A stretch of 36,787 nt of DNA from NCBI GenBank assembly GCA_050245915.1, contig JBFWWZ010000031.1, forward strand, positions 1-36,787, in the 5' to 3' direction. The position numbers and the translations under genes are program-made. The stretch comes from JBDSKH01 sp050245915. GTDB taxonomy: Bacteria; Actinomycetota; Actinomycetes; Actinomycetales; Microbacteriaceae. Positions 29,996 through 36,787 of this stretch are shown piece by piece (positions within the stretch are counted from its first letter, which is position 1; the number at the start of each line of letters is the position of its first letter). Under the pieces are notes generated by a model. The model had not been told where the DNA came from, did no database searches, and saw only the letters and a program-made list of their open reading frames with translations.

Positions 29996-31108
29996 ATGCC
30001 CCTCGTCCTCCCGAGTGACCTGCTGCCCGTTGACGGACGTTTCGGGTGCGGCCCGTCCAAGGTCCGCCCCGAGCAGATCGCGCACCTGCAGAAGCATCAG
30101 GAGCTGCTCGGCACCTCGCACCGGCAGGCTCCGATCAAGCAGCTGGTGGGTCGTGTGCGGGCGGGTCTCGCCGACCTGTTCCAGGCGCCCGACGGGTACG
30201 AGATCGTGCTGGGTGACGGCGGGTCGACAGCGTTCTGGGATGCCGCGGCAGCATCCCTCATCGCCACGCGCAGCGAGCACCTCACCTTCGGCGAGTTCGG
30301 CGCGAAGTTCGCGGCCGCCGCCTCGGCACCGTGGCTCGAGACACCGCACGTGATCGACGCGCCGGCCGGGTCGCGAAGCACCGTGGAGGTGCTCGACGGC
30401 GTCGACGTGTACGCCTGGCCGCACAACGAGACCTCGACAGGCGTGATGGCGCCGGTCGAACGGGTCGACGGGGATGCCGGGGCTCTGACGGTCATCGACG
30501 CCACGAGCGCCGCCGGCGGCGCGCTCTTCGACCCGACGCAGACGGATGTCTACTACTTCGCCCCCCAGAAGAACTTCGCCGCCGACGGCGGACTCTGGTT
30601 CGCGCTGATGTCCCCTGCCGCCATCGAGCGGATCGAGCGCATCGCGTCCACGGATCGCTGGATCCCCGAGTTCCTCTCCCTCAAGAACGCCGTCGACAAC
30701 TCCCGCCTCGACCAGACGCTGAACACCCCCGCGATCGCGACGCTGCTGCTCATGGAGGCGCAGCTCGACTGGATCAACGGGAACGGCGGGCTCGCGTGGG
30801 CGGACGCCCGCACCCGCGAGTCGTCGGGTGCCCTGTACGACTGGGCCACGGCATCCACGTTCGCCACTCCGTTCGTGGCGGAGCCTGCGCACCGCTCGCA
30901 GGTGGTCGTCACCATCGACTTCGACGACACCGTCGACGCCGCCCAGGTGGCGAAAGAGCTGCGCGCCAACGGCATCGTCGACACCGAGCCGTACCGCAAA
31001 CTCGGCCGCAACCAGCTGCGGGTGGCCACGTTCACCGCGATCGATCCGGATGACGTGCGCACCCTGACCCACGCGATCGACTGGGTCGTCGCTGCCCTCG
31101 CTCGCTGA
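29996..31108 (+). CDS. serC: Phosphoserine aminotransferase
   Basis: 370 aa, ATG at 29996. Begins LPSDLLPVDGRFGCGPSKVR, the actinobacterial SerC signature. GDGGSTAFWDAA near residue 70 binds the cofactor phosphate; the PLP lysine is in YFAPQKNFAADGG near residue 191. The enzyme converts 3-phosphohydroxypyruvate and glutamate to phosphoserine and 2-oxoglutarate in serine biosynthesis, and can act in pyridoxal phosphate synthesis. Full length for the family; cytoplasmic. The short gap to the divergent DtxR-type gene may allow joint control. Confidence 0.93.
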   Translation: MPLVLPSDLLPVDGRFGCGPSKVRPEQIAHLQKHQELLGTSHRQAPIKQLVGRVRAGLADLFQAPDGYEIVLGDGGSTAFWDAAAASLIATRSEHLTFGEFGAKFAAAASAPWLETPHVIDAPAGSRSTVEVLDGVDVYAWPHNETSTGVMAPVERVDGDAGALTVIDATSAAGGALFDPTQTDVYYFAPQKNFAADGGLWFALMSPAAIERIERIASTDRWIPEFLSLKNAVDNSRLDQTLNTPAIATLLLMEAQLDWINGNGGLAWADARTRESSGALYDWATASTFATPFVAEPAHRSQVVVTIDFDDTVDAAQVAKELRANGIVDTEPYRKLGRNQLRVATFTAIDPDDVRTLTHAIDWVVAALAR

Positions 31109-31151
31109 GGCGCTGGAGTCCGGGGACCCGTCCGCCCGGCTGCAGGCCGCG

Positions 31152-31703
31152 ATGGATGCCGGCACCCGCCCTGACCCGTCGTTCGTGCCGGTGCTCGTCG
31201 CCCGCTGCGGCATCGAACCCGACTTCAACGTGCGCGAGATGCTGACCTGGGCGCTGGTACGCAACTCCTCCGACGAGACGCTGCGGCTGGTGGTGGAGCA
31301 GCTCGCGTCGCCGGTTCCGCAGGCGCGCAGCCAGGCCCTGCACACCCTCTCCAAGATCGGCGACCCGCGCGCCTGGCCGGCGATCACCGACGCCCTGCTG
31401 TTCGACGCCGACGAGATCGTGGCGAGGACCGCGTGGCGCACCGCCGTGATCTTGGCGCCGGAGGAGGCGAAGCCGGCGCTCGCCGCGACCCTCGTCCCGC
31501 TGCTCGGCCGCGGGGAACGCGATGCGCGGTTCAGCCTCAGCCGTGCGCTCGCCGGGCTGACCCCGCATTCCGACGACCTGCTGCGTGCCGTCACGGGAGA
31601 CCTCGACGCCCGCGTGCACGCGCTCGCGACCCTGCGGCTCATCGACGACCCGGAGGAGTCGTTCGAGACCGCGATGTACGAGGCATCTCGACAGGCTCGA
31701 TAA
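31152..31703 (+). CDS. HEAT-repeat domain protein
   Basis: 183 aa from ATG at 31152. Upstream in-frame codons read SLAEALESGDPSARLQAA and look like protein, so translation may begin nearer to serC at a non-ATG codon (a CTG lies at 31092). Two or three HEAT-like helical pairs are visible (VVEQLASPVPQARSQALHTL; GDPRAWPAITDALLF; DADEIVARTAWRTAVI). HEAT proteins act as interaction scaffolds. The last residues (EASRQAR) and stop are encoded by the TCTCGACAGGCTCGA repeat. Confidence 0.7.
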   Translation: MDAGTRPDPSFVPVLVARCGIEPDFNVREMLTWALVRNSSDETLRLVVEQLASPVPQARSQALHTLSKIGDPRAWPAITDALLFDADEIVARTAWRTAVILAPEEAKPALAATLVPLLGRGERDARFSLSRALAGLTPHSDDLLRAVTGDLDARVHALATLRLIDDPEESFETAMYEASRQAR

Positions 31704-31727
31704 CCGGTCGGGGCTCGATGACCGGTT
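31684..31727. repeat. Short repeat and inverted repeat after the HEAT gene
   Basis: CATCTCGACAGGCTCGATAA belongs to the dispersed TCTCGACAGGCTCGA family. It is followed by AACCGGTC (31702-31709) and GACCGGTT (31720-31727), a perfect 8-bp inverted repeat around a 10-bp loop. Could terminate the HEAT transcript, but no U-tract follows. Confidence 0.5.
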
Positions 31728-31738
31728 AGCCTGGGCGC

Positions 31739-31972
31739 ATGAGGCTCTGGCTGAAAGAGAGCGAGCGCCGGCCCGACCCGGAACCGGTGAAGTCCGACGA
31801 CCGCAAGGCGGTGCTCGTCGGCCTGGTGCTGTGGCTGGTTGCCCTCGCCGGGCTACTCGTCTTCCTCGGGCCCATCCTCGAGGGCGGGCACGGCTGGTGG
31901 CTCTGGACCGCTCTCGTCGGCCTCGGGCTCGGGCTCGTGCTGCTCGTCTTCGCCCACCGCAAGCAGGTCTAG
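31739..31972 (+). CDS. DUF2530 small membrane protein
   Basis: 77 aa, ATG at 31739. RRPDPEPVKSDDRKAVLVG precedes two transmembrane helices (LVLWLVALAGLLVFLGPI and WLWTALVGLGLGLVLLVFAH) with a short HGWW loop, the signature of DUF2530, a small actinobacterial membrane protein of unknown function. Its 3' half overlaps the converging DUF3027 gene by 120 bp. Confidence 0.78.
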   Translation: MRLWLKESERRPDPEPVKSDDRKAVLVGLVLWLVALAGLLVFLGPILEGGHGWWLWTALVGLGLGLVLLVFAHRKQV

Positions 31973-32440
31973 GGTCTCGACAGGCTCGACCTCCGTCTCG
32001 ACAGGCTCGACCGCCGACTCGAAGTCGATCCCGTCATCGGGGTCGTCCCCGTGGTCGTCGTCGAGCGGGTCGTCGTCCTCGTCGTCCTCGTCCGCGTCGA
32101 GCTCCACGGTCTCGTCCGGCTCCCCCGCCGCCGCCTGCGCGGCGCGGTACTCCTCGAGCCGCTGCGACCACGGCACCCAGTCGGGTGCGAGCAGCGCGCC
32201 GTCGCCCGGCATCAGCTCCGTCTCGAGCACGGTCGGCTCATCGCCCGGCACCTCGGCCAGGCTCACGGTCCAGTGCCAGCCGGGATAGCCGCCCATCGTG
32301 GCGGCGAAGAGCATCGTGTAGACGCCGTCCTCTTCGGCCGTCTCGCTGATGAGCTCGCCGACAGTACCGGAGGCCGTGATCTCGGCGAGCGCATCCCGCG
32401 CCACCTTCTCGCGTTCGGCGGCGGTCATGGGGGCGCTCAC
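31853..32440 (-). CDS. DUF3027 protein
   Basis: 195 aa, ATG at 32440. Residues about 1-100 match DUF3027 (ARDALAEITASGTVGELISE; GGYPGWHWTVSLAEV; VLETELMPGDGALLAPDWVP). After residue 110 comes a long Asp/Glu tail, and residues 141-160 read SAVEPVETEVEPVETLDLL: the duplicated VEPVET is encoded by two copies of the TCTCGACAGGCTCGA repeat. The frame then runs antisense into the DUF2530 gene. The upstream end overlaps the cold-shock gene by 4 bp, so these two are co-transcribed. Confidence 0.8.
   Translation of the reverse strand: MSAPMTAAEREKVARDALAEITASGTVGELISETAEEDGVYTMLFAATMGGYPGWHWTVSLAEVPGDEPTVLETELMPGDGALLAPDWVPWSQRLEEYRAAQAAAGEPDETVELDADEDDEDDDPLDDDHGDDPDDGIDFESAVEPVETEVEPVETLDLLAVGEDEQHEPEPEADESGPEPPAVPALEDGPEEDE
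31974..32012. repeat. Tandem pair of TCTCGACAGGCTCGA repeats
   Basis: GTCTCGACAGGCTCGACC at 31974-31991 and GTCTCGACAGGCTCGACC at 31995-32012, start to start 21 bp, a multiple of three, so the DUF3027 frame on the other strand is kept. Confidence 0.8.
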
Positions 32441-32817
32441 GCGTCCAGGTCGTCTGCCACGCGACGCAGCACCGCGGCGATCTTCGAGCCGTGGCTGCGG
32501 TTCGGGTAGCGGCCGCGCCGCAGGTCGGAGCCGATGCCGTCGAGCAGCTTCACCAGGTCTTCGACGACGATCGCCATGTCGTCGGCCGAACGGCGGTTGC
32601 GCTGAGCCATCGTGGCGGGGGCGTCGAGCACGCGCACCGAGAGCGCCTGGGCGCCCTTCTTGCCGTCGGCGATGCCGAACTCCAGACGGGTTCCGGGGCG
32701 GACCGACGCACCGGCGGGCAGCGCCGACGCATGCAGGAACACCTCGGAGCCATCGTCGGATGCGATGAACCCGAAGCCCTTGTCTTCGTCGTAGAACTTG
32801 ACCCTGCCGGTAGGCAT
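32437..32817 (-). CDS. Cold-shock-domain protein with C-terminal extension
   Basis: 126 aa, ATG at 32817. Residues 1-65 are a CspA-type OB fold with the RNA-binding motifs KGFGFIAS (RNP1) and VFLHASAL (RNP2). Residues about 70-126 are an extra helical tail (DDMAIVVEDLVKLLDGIGSD and KIAAVLRRVADDLDA) not present in canonical 67-aa cold-shock proteins. Likely an RNA-binding regulator. Co-transcribed with DUF3027 (4-bp overlap). Confidence 0.85.
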   Translation of the reverse strand: MPTGRVKFYDEDKGFGFIASDDGSEVFLHASALPAGASVRPGTRLEFGIADGKKGAQALSVRVLDAPATMAQRNRRSADDMAIVVEDLVKLLDGIGSDLRRGRYPNRSHGSKIAAVLRRVADDLDA

Positions 32818-32855
32818 GTGCCGACCCTTCCTATTGCGCCCGTATTCTTGGGTGC

Positions 32856-33110
32856 GTGGCGAACGACACCCCGGTGCCCCTCAATCGTATCGAACGCGTC
32901 CTGGCGGCGATGATCGCCTCGATCGGCGGGCTGTCGCTGCTCGCGATCGTCGCGATCCTGATCGCCTCGGTGTCGAACCTCGACACGAGCGAAGGTCCGT
33001 GGCTGATGATCGCGGTGCTGCCGACGATCGGGCTCCCGATCGCGTTCCTGCTGATCATCGTGTTCGCGATCCTGGCGATCGTGCGGCGGCGAAGGCTCGA
33101 TGCCGAGTAG
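32856..33110 (+). CDS. Small two-helix membrane protein
   Basis: 84 aa from GTG at 32856. Two hydrophobic helices (AMIASIGGLSLLAIVAILIA and IGLPIAFLLIIVFAILAIV) with an Asn/Asp/Ser loop and a basic RRRR end. No family recognised. Divergent from the cold-shock gene (38-bp gap) and overlapping the helicase-associated gene by 11 bp. Confidence 0.65.
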   Translation: MANDTPVPLNRIERVLAAMIASIGGLSLLAIVAILIASVSNLDTSEGPWLMIAVLPTIGLPIAFLLIIVFAILAIVRRRRLDAE

Positions 33111-34929
33111 CGGCTCCGTCCTCGCCCTGGCGGCACGGCTCCGCTCTCTCGATGACGAGGCGCTCGCCCGCCTGGTCTCGGCACGCGGCATCCGCGAGCA
33201 CGGCATCCGGGACTTCTTCGACCTGGCCGAGGCGCTGCTCGACCGGGTCTCGGTGCAGTCGGCTCTCGAGCGGCTGGACCGCGGCACGCTCGCCCTGCTG
33301 GCCTCGGCATCCGGTGCCCCCACCGCGAGCGAGCTCGCGGAACGGCTGGGGGTGGATGCCGCAGAGGTCGCGCGCCGCGTGGCGGTCGCGCAGGAGGCCG
33401 GCCTGCTCGCCGAGGAGTCCGGGCGCTACGCGCCCTGGGATGCGGTGACCGAGCAGCTGCAGGCGTGGCCGTCATTCGGCCTGCCGGCTGCGCCCGACCT
33501 GGTGACGGCGCGTCCCCCCGCTGCCCTCGAGGCGGTGTCGGAGTCGGATGCGCGTTTCGTTGACCGGGGCGCGGGCGACCGGGCCTTCGCCACCCTGACG
33601 GCGGTGACAGAACTGCTGTACGCGCTCCGTGATGAGCCGGCCCGCCGGCTGTCGCGCGGTGGCGTCGCCCTTCCCGATGCGCGGCGTCTCGCCGCGGCCT
33701 CCGGGGCCGACGTCGACGAACTGGAGCTGCTGCTCGACATCGCGTCGCGTGCCGGCCTCGCCGACACCGGTTCCGAATGGACGCCGTCGGCCGCCTCCGC
33801 ATCGTGGCTGGCGTCGTCGCGCCTGGAACGGTGGAGCGAGCTCGCGCGCGGATGGCTCGAGCGCCTCCCCGACGAACTGCACGAGCTGCTGCGCCAGCGT
33901 GCCCATGCGGTGTGGGGTCAAGGTCTCGTGGAGTACCTCGGCTGGCTGTATCCGGCCGGCGGCACCTGGATCCGCGAGCGTGCCGCGCAGGCCGCCCGGG
34001 AGGCGGAGCAGCTGGGCATCACCGGCAGTTCGACGCCGAGCACACCGGGGACGGCGCTGCTGCTGCACGGTCCGGAGGCGGCGACGGCGGCGATGGCGGA
34101 GCTGTTCCCGGCGGAGGTCGACCGGGTGTACCTGCAGCCGGATCTGTCGATCATCGCGCCCGGCCCGCTGCTGGCGCCGATCGATCACCGGCTGCGCGGG
34201 ATGGCGGAGACGGAGACGCGGGGCCTGGCATCCACGTACCGGGTGACGGTGGCGAGCGTGATGCGGGCGCTGACCGCCGGCGAGACGGTGCCCGCCCTGC
34301 GGGAGTTCCTGTCCGGGATCTCGCTGACCGGCATCCCGCAGCCGCTGGAGTATCTGCTCACCGACACGGCGGCGCGTTTCGGCAGCCTGCGGGTGGGCGC
34401 GCGCGACGACGGCGGGGCCTACGTGCGATCGGAGGACACGGCGGCGCTCGACCGGCTGGTGGTGGATCCGAACCTGTCGCCGCTCGGACTGCAGCGGCTG
34501 CAGCCGCAGCGCGTGGAGTCGCGGTTCGACCTGGCGACCCTGTTCTGGACCCTCGCCGACGCGCGCTACCCGGTGGTCGCGGAAGACGCATCCGGACGCA
34601 TCGTGCAGCTGCGCCGCGAGCGCCGTGCCGGTGCCGCCCTGGCCGCCGGTGACGACACCGCCGCGATCCTGGTGCAGCGCGTCCGGGCCGGTGCCGCCGG
34701 GGAGCCGGAGGAGTCGGGCGCCGCGTGGCTGGCGCGGCAGCTGGAACTGGCGATCCGCAACAAGCTGGCGGTGACGGTGACGGTGTCGCTGCCCGACGGG
34801 ACGCAGGCCGAGTACGTGGTGGAGCCGGCCGGGCTGGCCGGGGGCCGGCTGCGAGCCCGCGACCGCCGTGCCGACATCGAGCGCACGCTGCCGCTGGCAT
34901 CCATCACGCAGGTTTCGCCTGCCGACTAG
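33100..34929 (+). CDS. Helicase-associated (XPB/Ssl2-like N-domain) protein
   Basis: 609 aa from ATG at 33100. It has no Walker motifs and consists of helical/winged segments: LRSLDDEALARLVSARG near residue 15, then winged-helix-like pieces (TASELAERLGVDAAEVARRV near 75) and a C-terminal half (DRVYLQPDLSIIAPGPLLAP near 350; YLLTDTAARFG near 415) matching the helicase-associated Helicase_C_3 family of actinobacteria. It is always next to an XPB-type helicase, as here (11 bp apart), and probably assists it in DNA repair or transcription-coupled processes. Confidence 0.8.
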   Translation: MPSSGSVLALAARLRSLDDEALARLVSARGIREHGIRDFFDLAEALLDRVSVQSALERLDRGTLALLASASGAPTASELAERLGVDAAEVARRVAVAQEAGLLAEESGRYAPWDAVTEQLQAWPSFGLPAAPDLVTARPPAALEAVSESDARFVDRGAGDRAFATLTAVTELLYALRDEPARRLSRGGVALPDARRLAAASGADVDELELLLDIASRAGLADTGSEWTPSAASASWLASSRLERWSELARGWLERLPDELHELLRQRAHAVWGQGLVEYLGWLYPAGGTWIRERAAQAAREAEQLGITGSSTPSTPGTALLLHGPEAATAAMAELFPAEVDRVYLQPDLSIIAPGPLLAPIDHRLRGMAETETRGLASTYRVTVASVMRALTAGETVPALREFLSGISLTGIPQPLEYLLTDTAARFGSLRVGARDDGGAYVRSEDTAALDRLVVDPNLSPLGLQRLQPQRVESRFDLATLFWTLADARYPVVAEDASGRIVQLRRERRAGAALAAGDDTAAILVQRVRAGAAGEPEESGAAWLARQLELAIRNKLAVTVTVSLPDGTQAEYVVEPAGLAGGRLRARDRRADIERTLPLASITQVSPAD

Positions 34930-34940
34930 AATTACCCGTT

Positions 34941-36587
34941 ATGCCCGACGGCCCCCTCATCGTACAGAGTGACCGCACCGTGCTGCTCGAGGTGGCGCAT
35001 CCCGATGCGGACGACGCCCGCCACGAGCTCGCGGTGTTCGCCGAGCTGGAGCGCGCCCCCGAGCACGTGCACACCTACCGCATCACCCGGCTGGGGCTCT
35101 GGAACGCCCGCGCCGCCGGGCACACGGCCGAGCAGATGCTCGGCACGCTGGAGCGCTACGCGAAGTTCCCGGTGCCGCAGACGGTGGCGATCGACATCGA
35201 CGAGACCGTCGGCCGCTACGGCCGCCTGGTCATCGGGCGGGGCGACGACGGCGAGCTCACCATCTCGTCGACCGACCCGGCTGTGCTGACCGAGATCACC
35301 CGCAGCAGCAAGATCGCCCCGTTCCTCGGGATCCGGCGCACCAGCACCGAATGGACCCTGCAGCCGTGGGCGCGCGGGCAGGTGAAGCAGGAGCTGCTGA
35401 AGCTCGGCTGGCCGGCCGAGGACCACGCCGGCTACACGCCGGGCACCCCGCACGACATCGACCTGGTGCAGGACGACTGGCACCTGCGCGACTACCAGCA
35501 GAAGGCGGTCGACAACTTCTTCGAGGGCGGTTCCGGCGTCGTCGTGCTGCCCTGCGGTGCCGGCAAGACCCTCGTGGGCGCGGGGGCGATGGCGAAGGCC
35601 GACACCACCACCCTGATCCTCGTCACCAACACGGTGAGCGCGCGGCAGTGGCGCAGCGAGCTGCTGAAGCGCACCACGCTCACCGGGGAGGAGATCGGCG
35701 AGTACTCCGGGCACGTGAAGGAGATCAAGCCGGTCACCATCGCCACGTACCAGATCCTCACGGCGAAGCGGAAAGGCGAGTACGCCCACCTCGCACTGCT
35801 CGACGCCCTCGACTGGGGCCTCATCGTGTACGACGAGGTGCACCTGCTGCCCGCCCCGGTCTTCAAGCTGACGGCGGAGCTGCAGGCCCGCCGGCGGCTC
35901 GGCCTGACCGCGACCCTGGTGCGGGAGGACGGCCGCGAGTCCGACGTGTTCTCGCTGATCGGGCCGAAGCGGTTCGACGCCCCGTGGAAGGAGATCGAGG
36001 CGCAGGGCTTCATCTCCCCGGCATCCTGCTACGAGGTGCGCATCGACCTGCCCGACGAGGAGCGGCTCGAGTACGCCGCCAGCGCCGACGACGAGCGGTA
36101 CCGGCTGGCGGCGACCGCTCCGGCGAAACTGCAGGTGGTTAAAGACCTGGTGGCGAAGCACGACGGCGAGCGGATCCTCGTCATCGGGCAGTACCTCGAC
36201 CAGATCGACGAGCTCGCCGAGGCACTGCACGCCCCCAAGCTCACCGGTGCGACGCCGGTCGAGGAGCGGGAGCGGCTGTACGACGAGTTCCGCGACGGCC
36301 GCACGACGGTGCTGGTGGTGAGCAAGGTCGCGAACTTCTCGGTGGACCTGCCCGAGGCGACCGTCGCCATCCAGGTCAGCGGGTCGTTCGGGTCGCGGCA
36401 GGAGGAGGCGCAGCGCCTCGGCCGGCTGCTGCGCCCGAAGGAGAGCGGGCTGCCGGCGAACTTCTACACGCTCGTCGCCCGCGACACCGTCGACCAGGAT
36501 TTCGCGCAGAACCGGCAGCGGTTCCTCGCCGAGCAGGGGTACTCGTACACGATCCTCGACGCCGACGCCCTCGACCGCGCGGCCTGA
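34941..36587 (+). CDS. XPB/Ssl2-type DEAD/DEAH-box DNA helicase
   Basis: 548 aa from ATG at 34941. Residues 1-170 are the XPB-specific N-terminal region (GPLIVQSDRTVLLEVAHPDA; EHVHTYRITRLGLWNARAAG). Helicase motifs: Walker A PCGAGKTLVGAG near 204-215, DEVH near 298-301, LTATLVRED near 317, VVSKVANFSVDLPEA near 458 and QRLGRLLRPKE near 492-502. XPB-type helicases translocate on double-stranded DNA and open it in repair. Full length for bacterial XPB. Ends before a repeat-rich 3' region. Confidence 0.92.
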   Translation: MPDGPLIVQSDRTVLLEVAHPDADDARHELAVFAELERAPEHVHTYRITRLGLWNARAAGHTAEQMLGTLERYAKFPVPQTVAIDIDETVGRYGRLVIGRGDDGELTISSTDPAVLTEITRSSKIAPFLGIRRTSTEWTLQPWARGQVKQELLKLGWPAEDHAGYTPGTPHDIDLVQDDWHLRDYQQKAVDNFFEGGSGVVVLPCGAGKTLVGAGAMAKADTTTLILVTNTVSARQWRSELLKRTTLTGEEIGEYSGHVKEIKPVTIATYQILTAKRKGEYAHLALLDALDWGLIVYDEVHLLPAPVFKLTAELQARRRLGLTATLVREDGRESDVFSLIGPKRFDAPWKEIEAQGFISPASCYEVRIDLPDEERLEYAASADDERYRLAATAPAKLQVVKDLVAKHDGERILVIGQYLDQIDELAEALHAPKLTGATPVEERERLYDEFRDGRTTVLVVSKVANFSVDLPEATVAIQVSGSFGSRQEEAQRLGRLLRPKESGLPANFYTLVARDTVDQDFAQNRQRFLAEQGYSYTILDADALDRAA

Positions 36588-36659
36588 GCCCCGGCCGGCC
36601 GCCGCCGCCGGCCGGTCCGCCGCCCCACTCCCCGGCCGGTCCGCCGCCCCCCTCCCCGC
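36588..36659. repeat. GC-rich tandem repeat
   Basis: CCGGCCGGTCCGCCGCCCC occurs twice in imperfect tandem (about 24-bp period), preceded by GGCCGCCGCCGGCC. Almost pure C/G; low complexity. No gene. Confidence 0.6.
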
Positions 36660-36725
36660 ATTCCGGGCGAGTTCGGCCGGGCCGGGCCGCCACGGTCGCC
36701 CGCACTGTCCGAACCCGCCCGGAAT
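36660..36725. repeat. Inverted repeat after the helicase gene
   Basis: ATTCCGGGCGAGTTCGG at 36660-36676 is complementary to CCGAACCCGCCCGGAAT at 36709-36725 except for one base. Large hairpin with a 32-nt loop; possible transcription terminator for the helicase operon or a mobile/REP-type element. Confidence 0.6.
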
Positions 36726-36753
36726 GACAGCCCCCACCGACACATTGGATGCC

Positions 36754-36787
36754 ATGGGCATCGTCAAGAGCGACATCGCGATCTCGG
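36754..36787 (+). CDS. Start of a further gene (partial; possibly formate-tetrahydrofolate ligase)
   Basis: ATG at 36754 (or TTG at 36745) opens MGIVKSDIAIS to the window end. The (K)(S/T)DI.IA pattern recalls the beginning of formate-tetrahydrofolate ligase, but 11 residues are far too few to be sure. Confidence 0.25.
   Translation, partial: MGIVKSDIAIS

Noticed and set aside
1..36787. CRISPR array
   Set aside because: No set of regularly spaced identical repeats was seen; the repeats present are dispersed hairpins or short tandems.

Overview
The window looks like the chromosome of a high-GC Gram-positive actinobacterium, most likely Microbacteriaceae (Microbacterium-like). I base this on the very high G+C, frequent GTG starts and stop/start overlaps, the XPB-type helicase pair, the DUF3027/DUF2530/cold-shock cluster and short intergenic hairpin repeats of the kind I associate with that family. 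This is judged from sequence features alone; no database was searched.

Positions 1 to about 25,200 are the right-hand part of an integrative conjugative element (ICE). After the tail of an IS110-type transposase come an ArdC-like zincin, a DUF2637-type membrane/HTH protein, two unassigned proteins, ParB, a TcpC-like protein and an M23 peptidase. The conjugation core follows: two DUF6112 pilin-like proteins, a TrbL/VirB6-like channel protein, an SCO6880-type protein, a VirB4 ATPase and, further on, a VirD4/TraG coupling protein. SSB, a DUF4913-like protein, a basic coiled-coil protein, an excisionase-like protein and a tyrosine integrase close the element. The integrase faces an array of dyad repeats and the 5' half of a tRNA-Arg(CCU)-like gene at 25156-25193, the probable attachment site. 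No relaxase is visible, so the element should continue to the left.

Two cargo islands interrupt the conserved transfer operon. The first (6156-8500) separates the two DUF6112 paralogues and carries an excisionase-type HTH/PIN toxin-antitoxin pair and an oppositely oriented 410-aa protein of unknown function. The second (13302-18733), between VirB4 and the coupling protein, is the most interesting part of the window. It holds a HEPN-like protein, an unknown 174-aa protein, a 911-aa protein joining a PIN nuclease domain, a Ser/Thr-kinase-like domain, a zinc-ribbon array and a CFI-box C-terminus, then a vWA protein and a PP2C-like phosphatase. Kinase, vWA and PP2C match the TerY-P triad known from comparative genomics of tellurite/stress and phage-defence loci, here with a nuclease fused to the kinase and no TerD-type genes nearby. 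A nucleic-acid-targeting, phosphorylation-controlled conflict system is my inference.

Right of the attachment site lies a GmrSD-like DUF262/DUF1524 protein (possible type IV restriction). It is followed by ordinary chromosome: an HNH nuclease, a structured RNA/terminator region, an NlpC/P60 peptidase, a DtxR-family regulator, serC, a HEAT-repeat protein, DUF2530, DUF3027, a cold-shock protein, a small membrane protein, the helicase-associated protein and XPB helicase, and the start of one more gene at the edge. Several copies of two hairpin/short repeat families lie in this chromosomal part, some of them inside coding ends.
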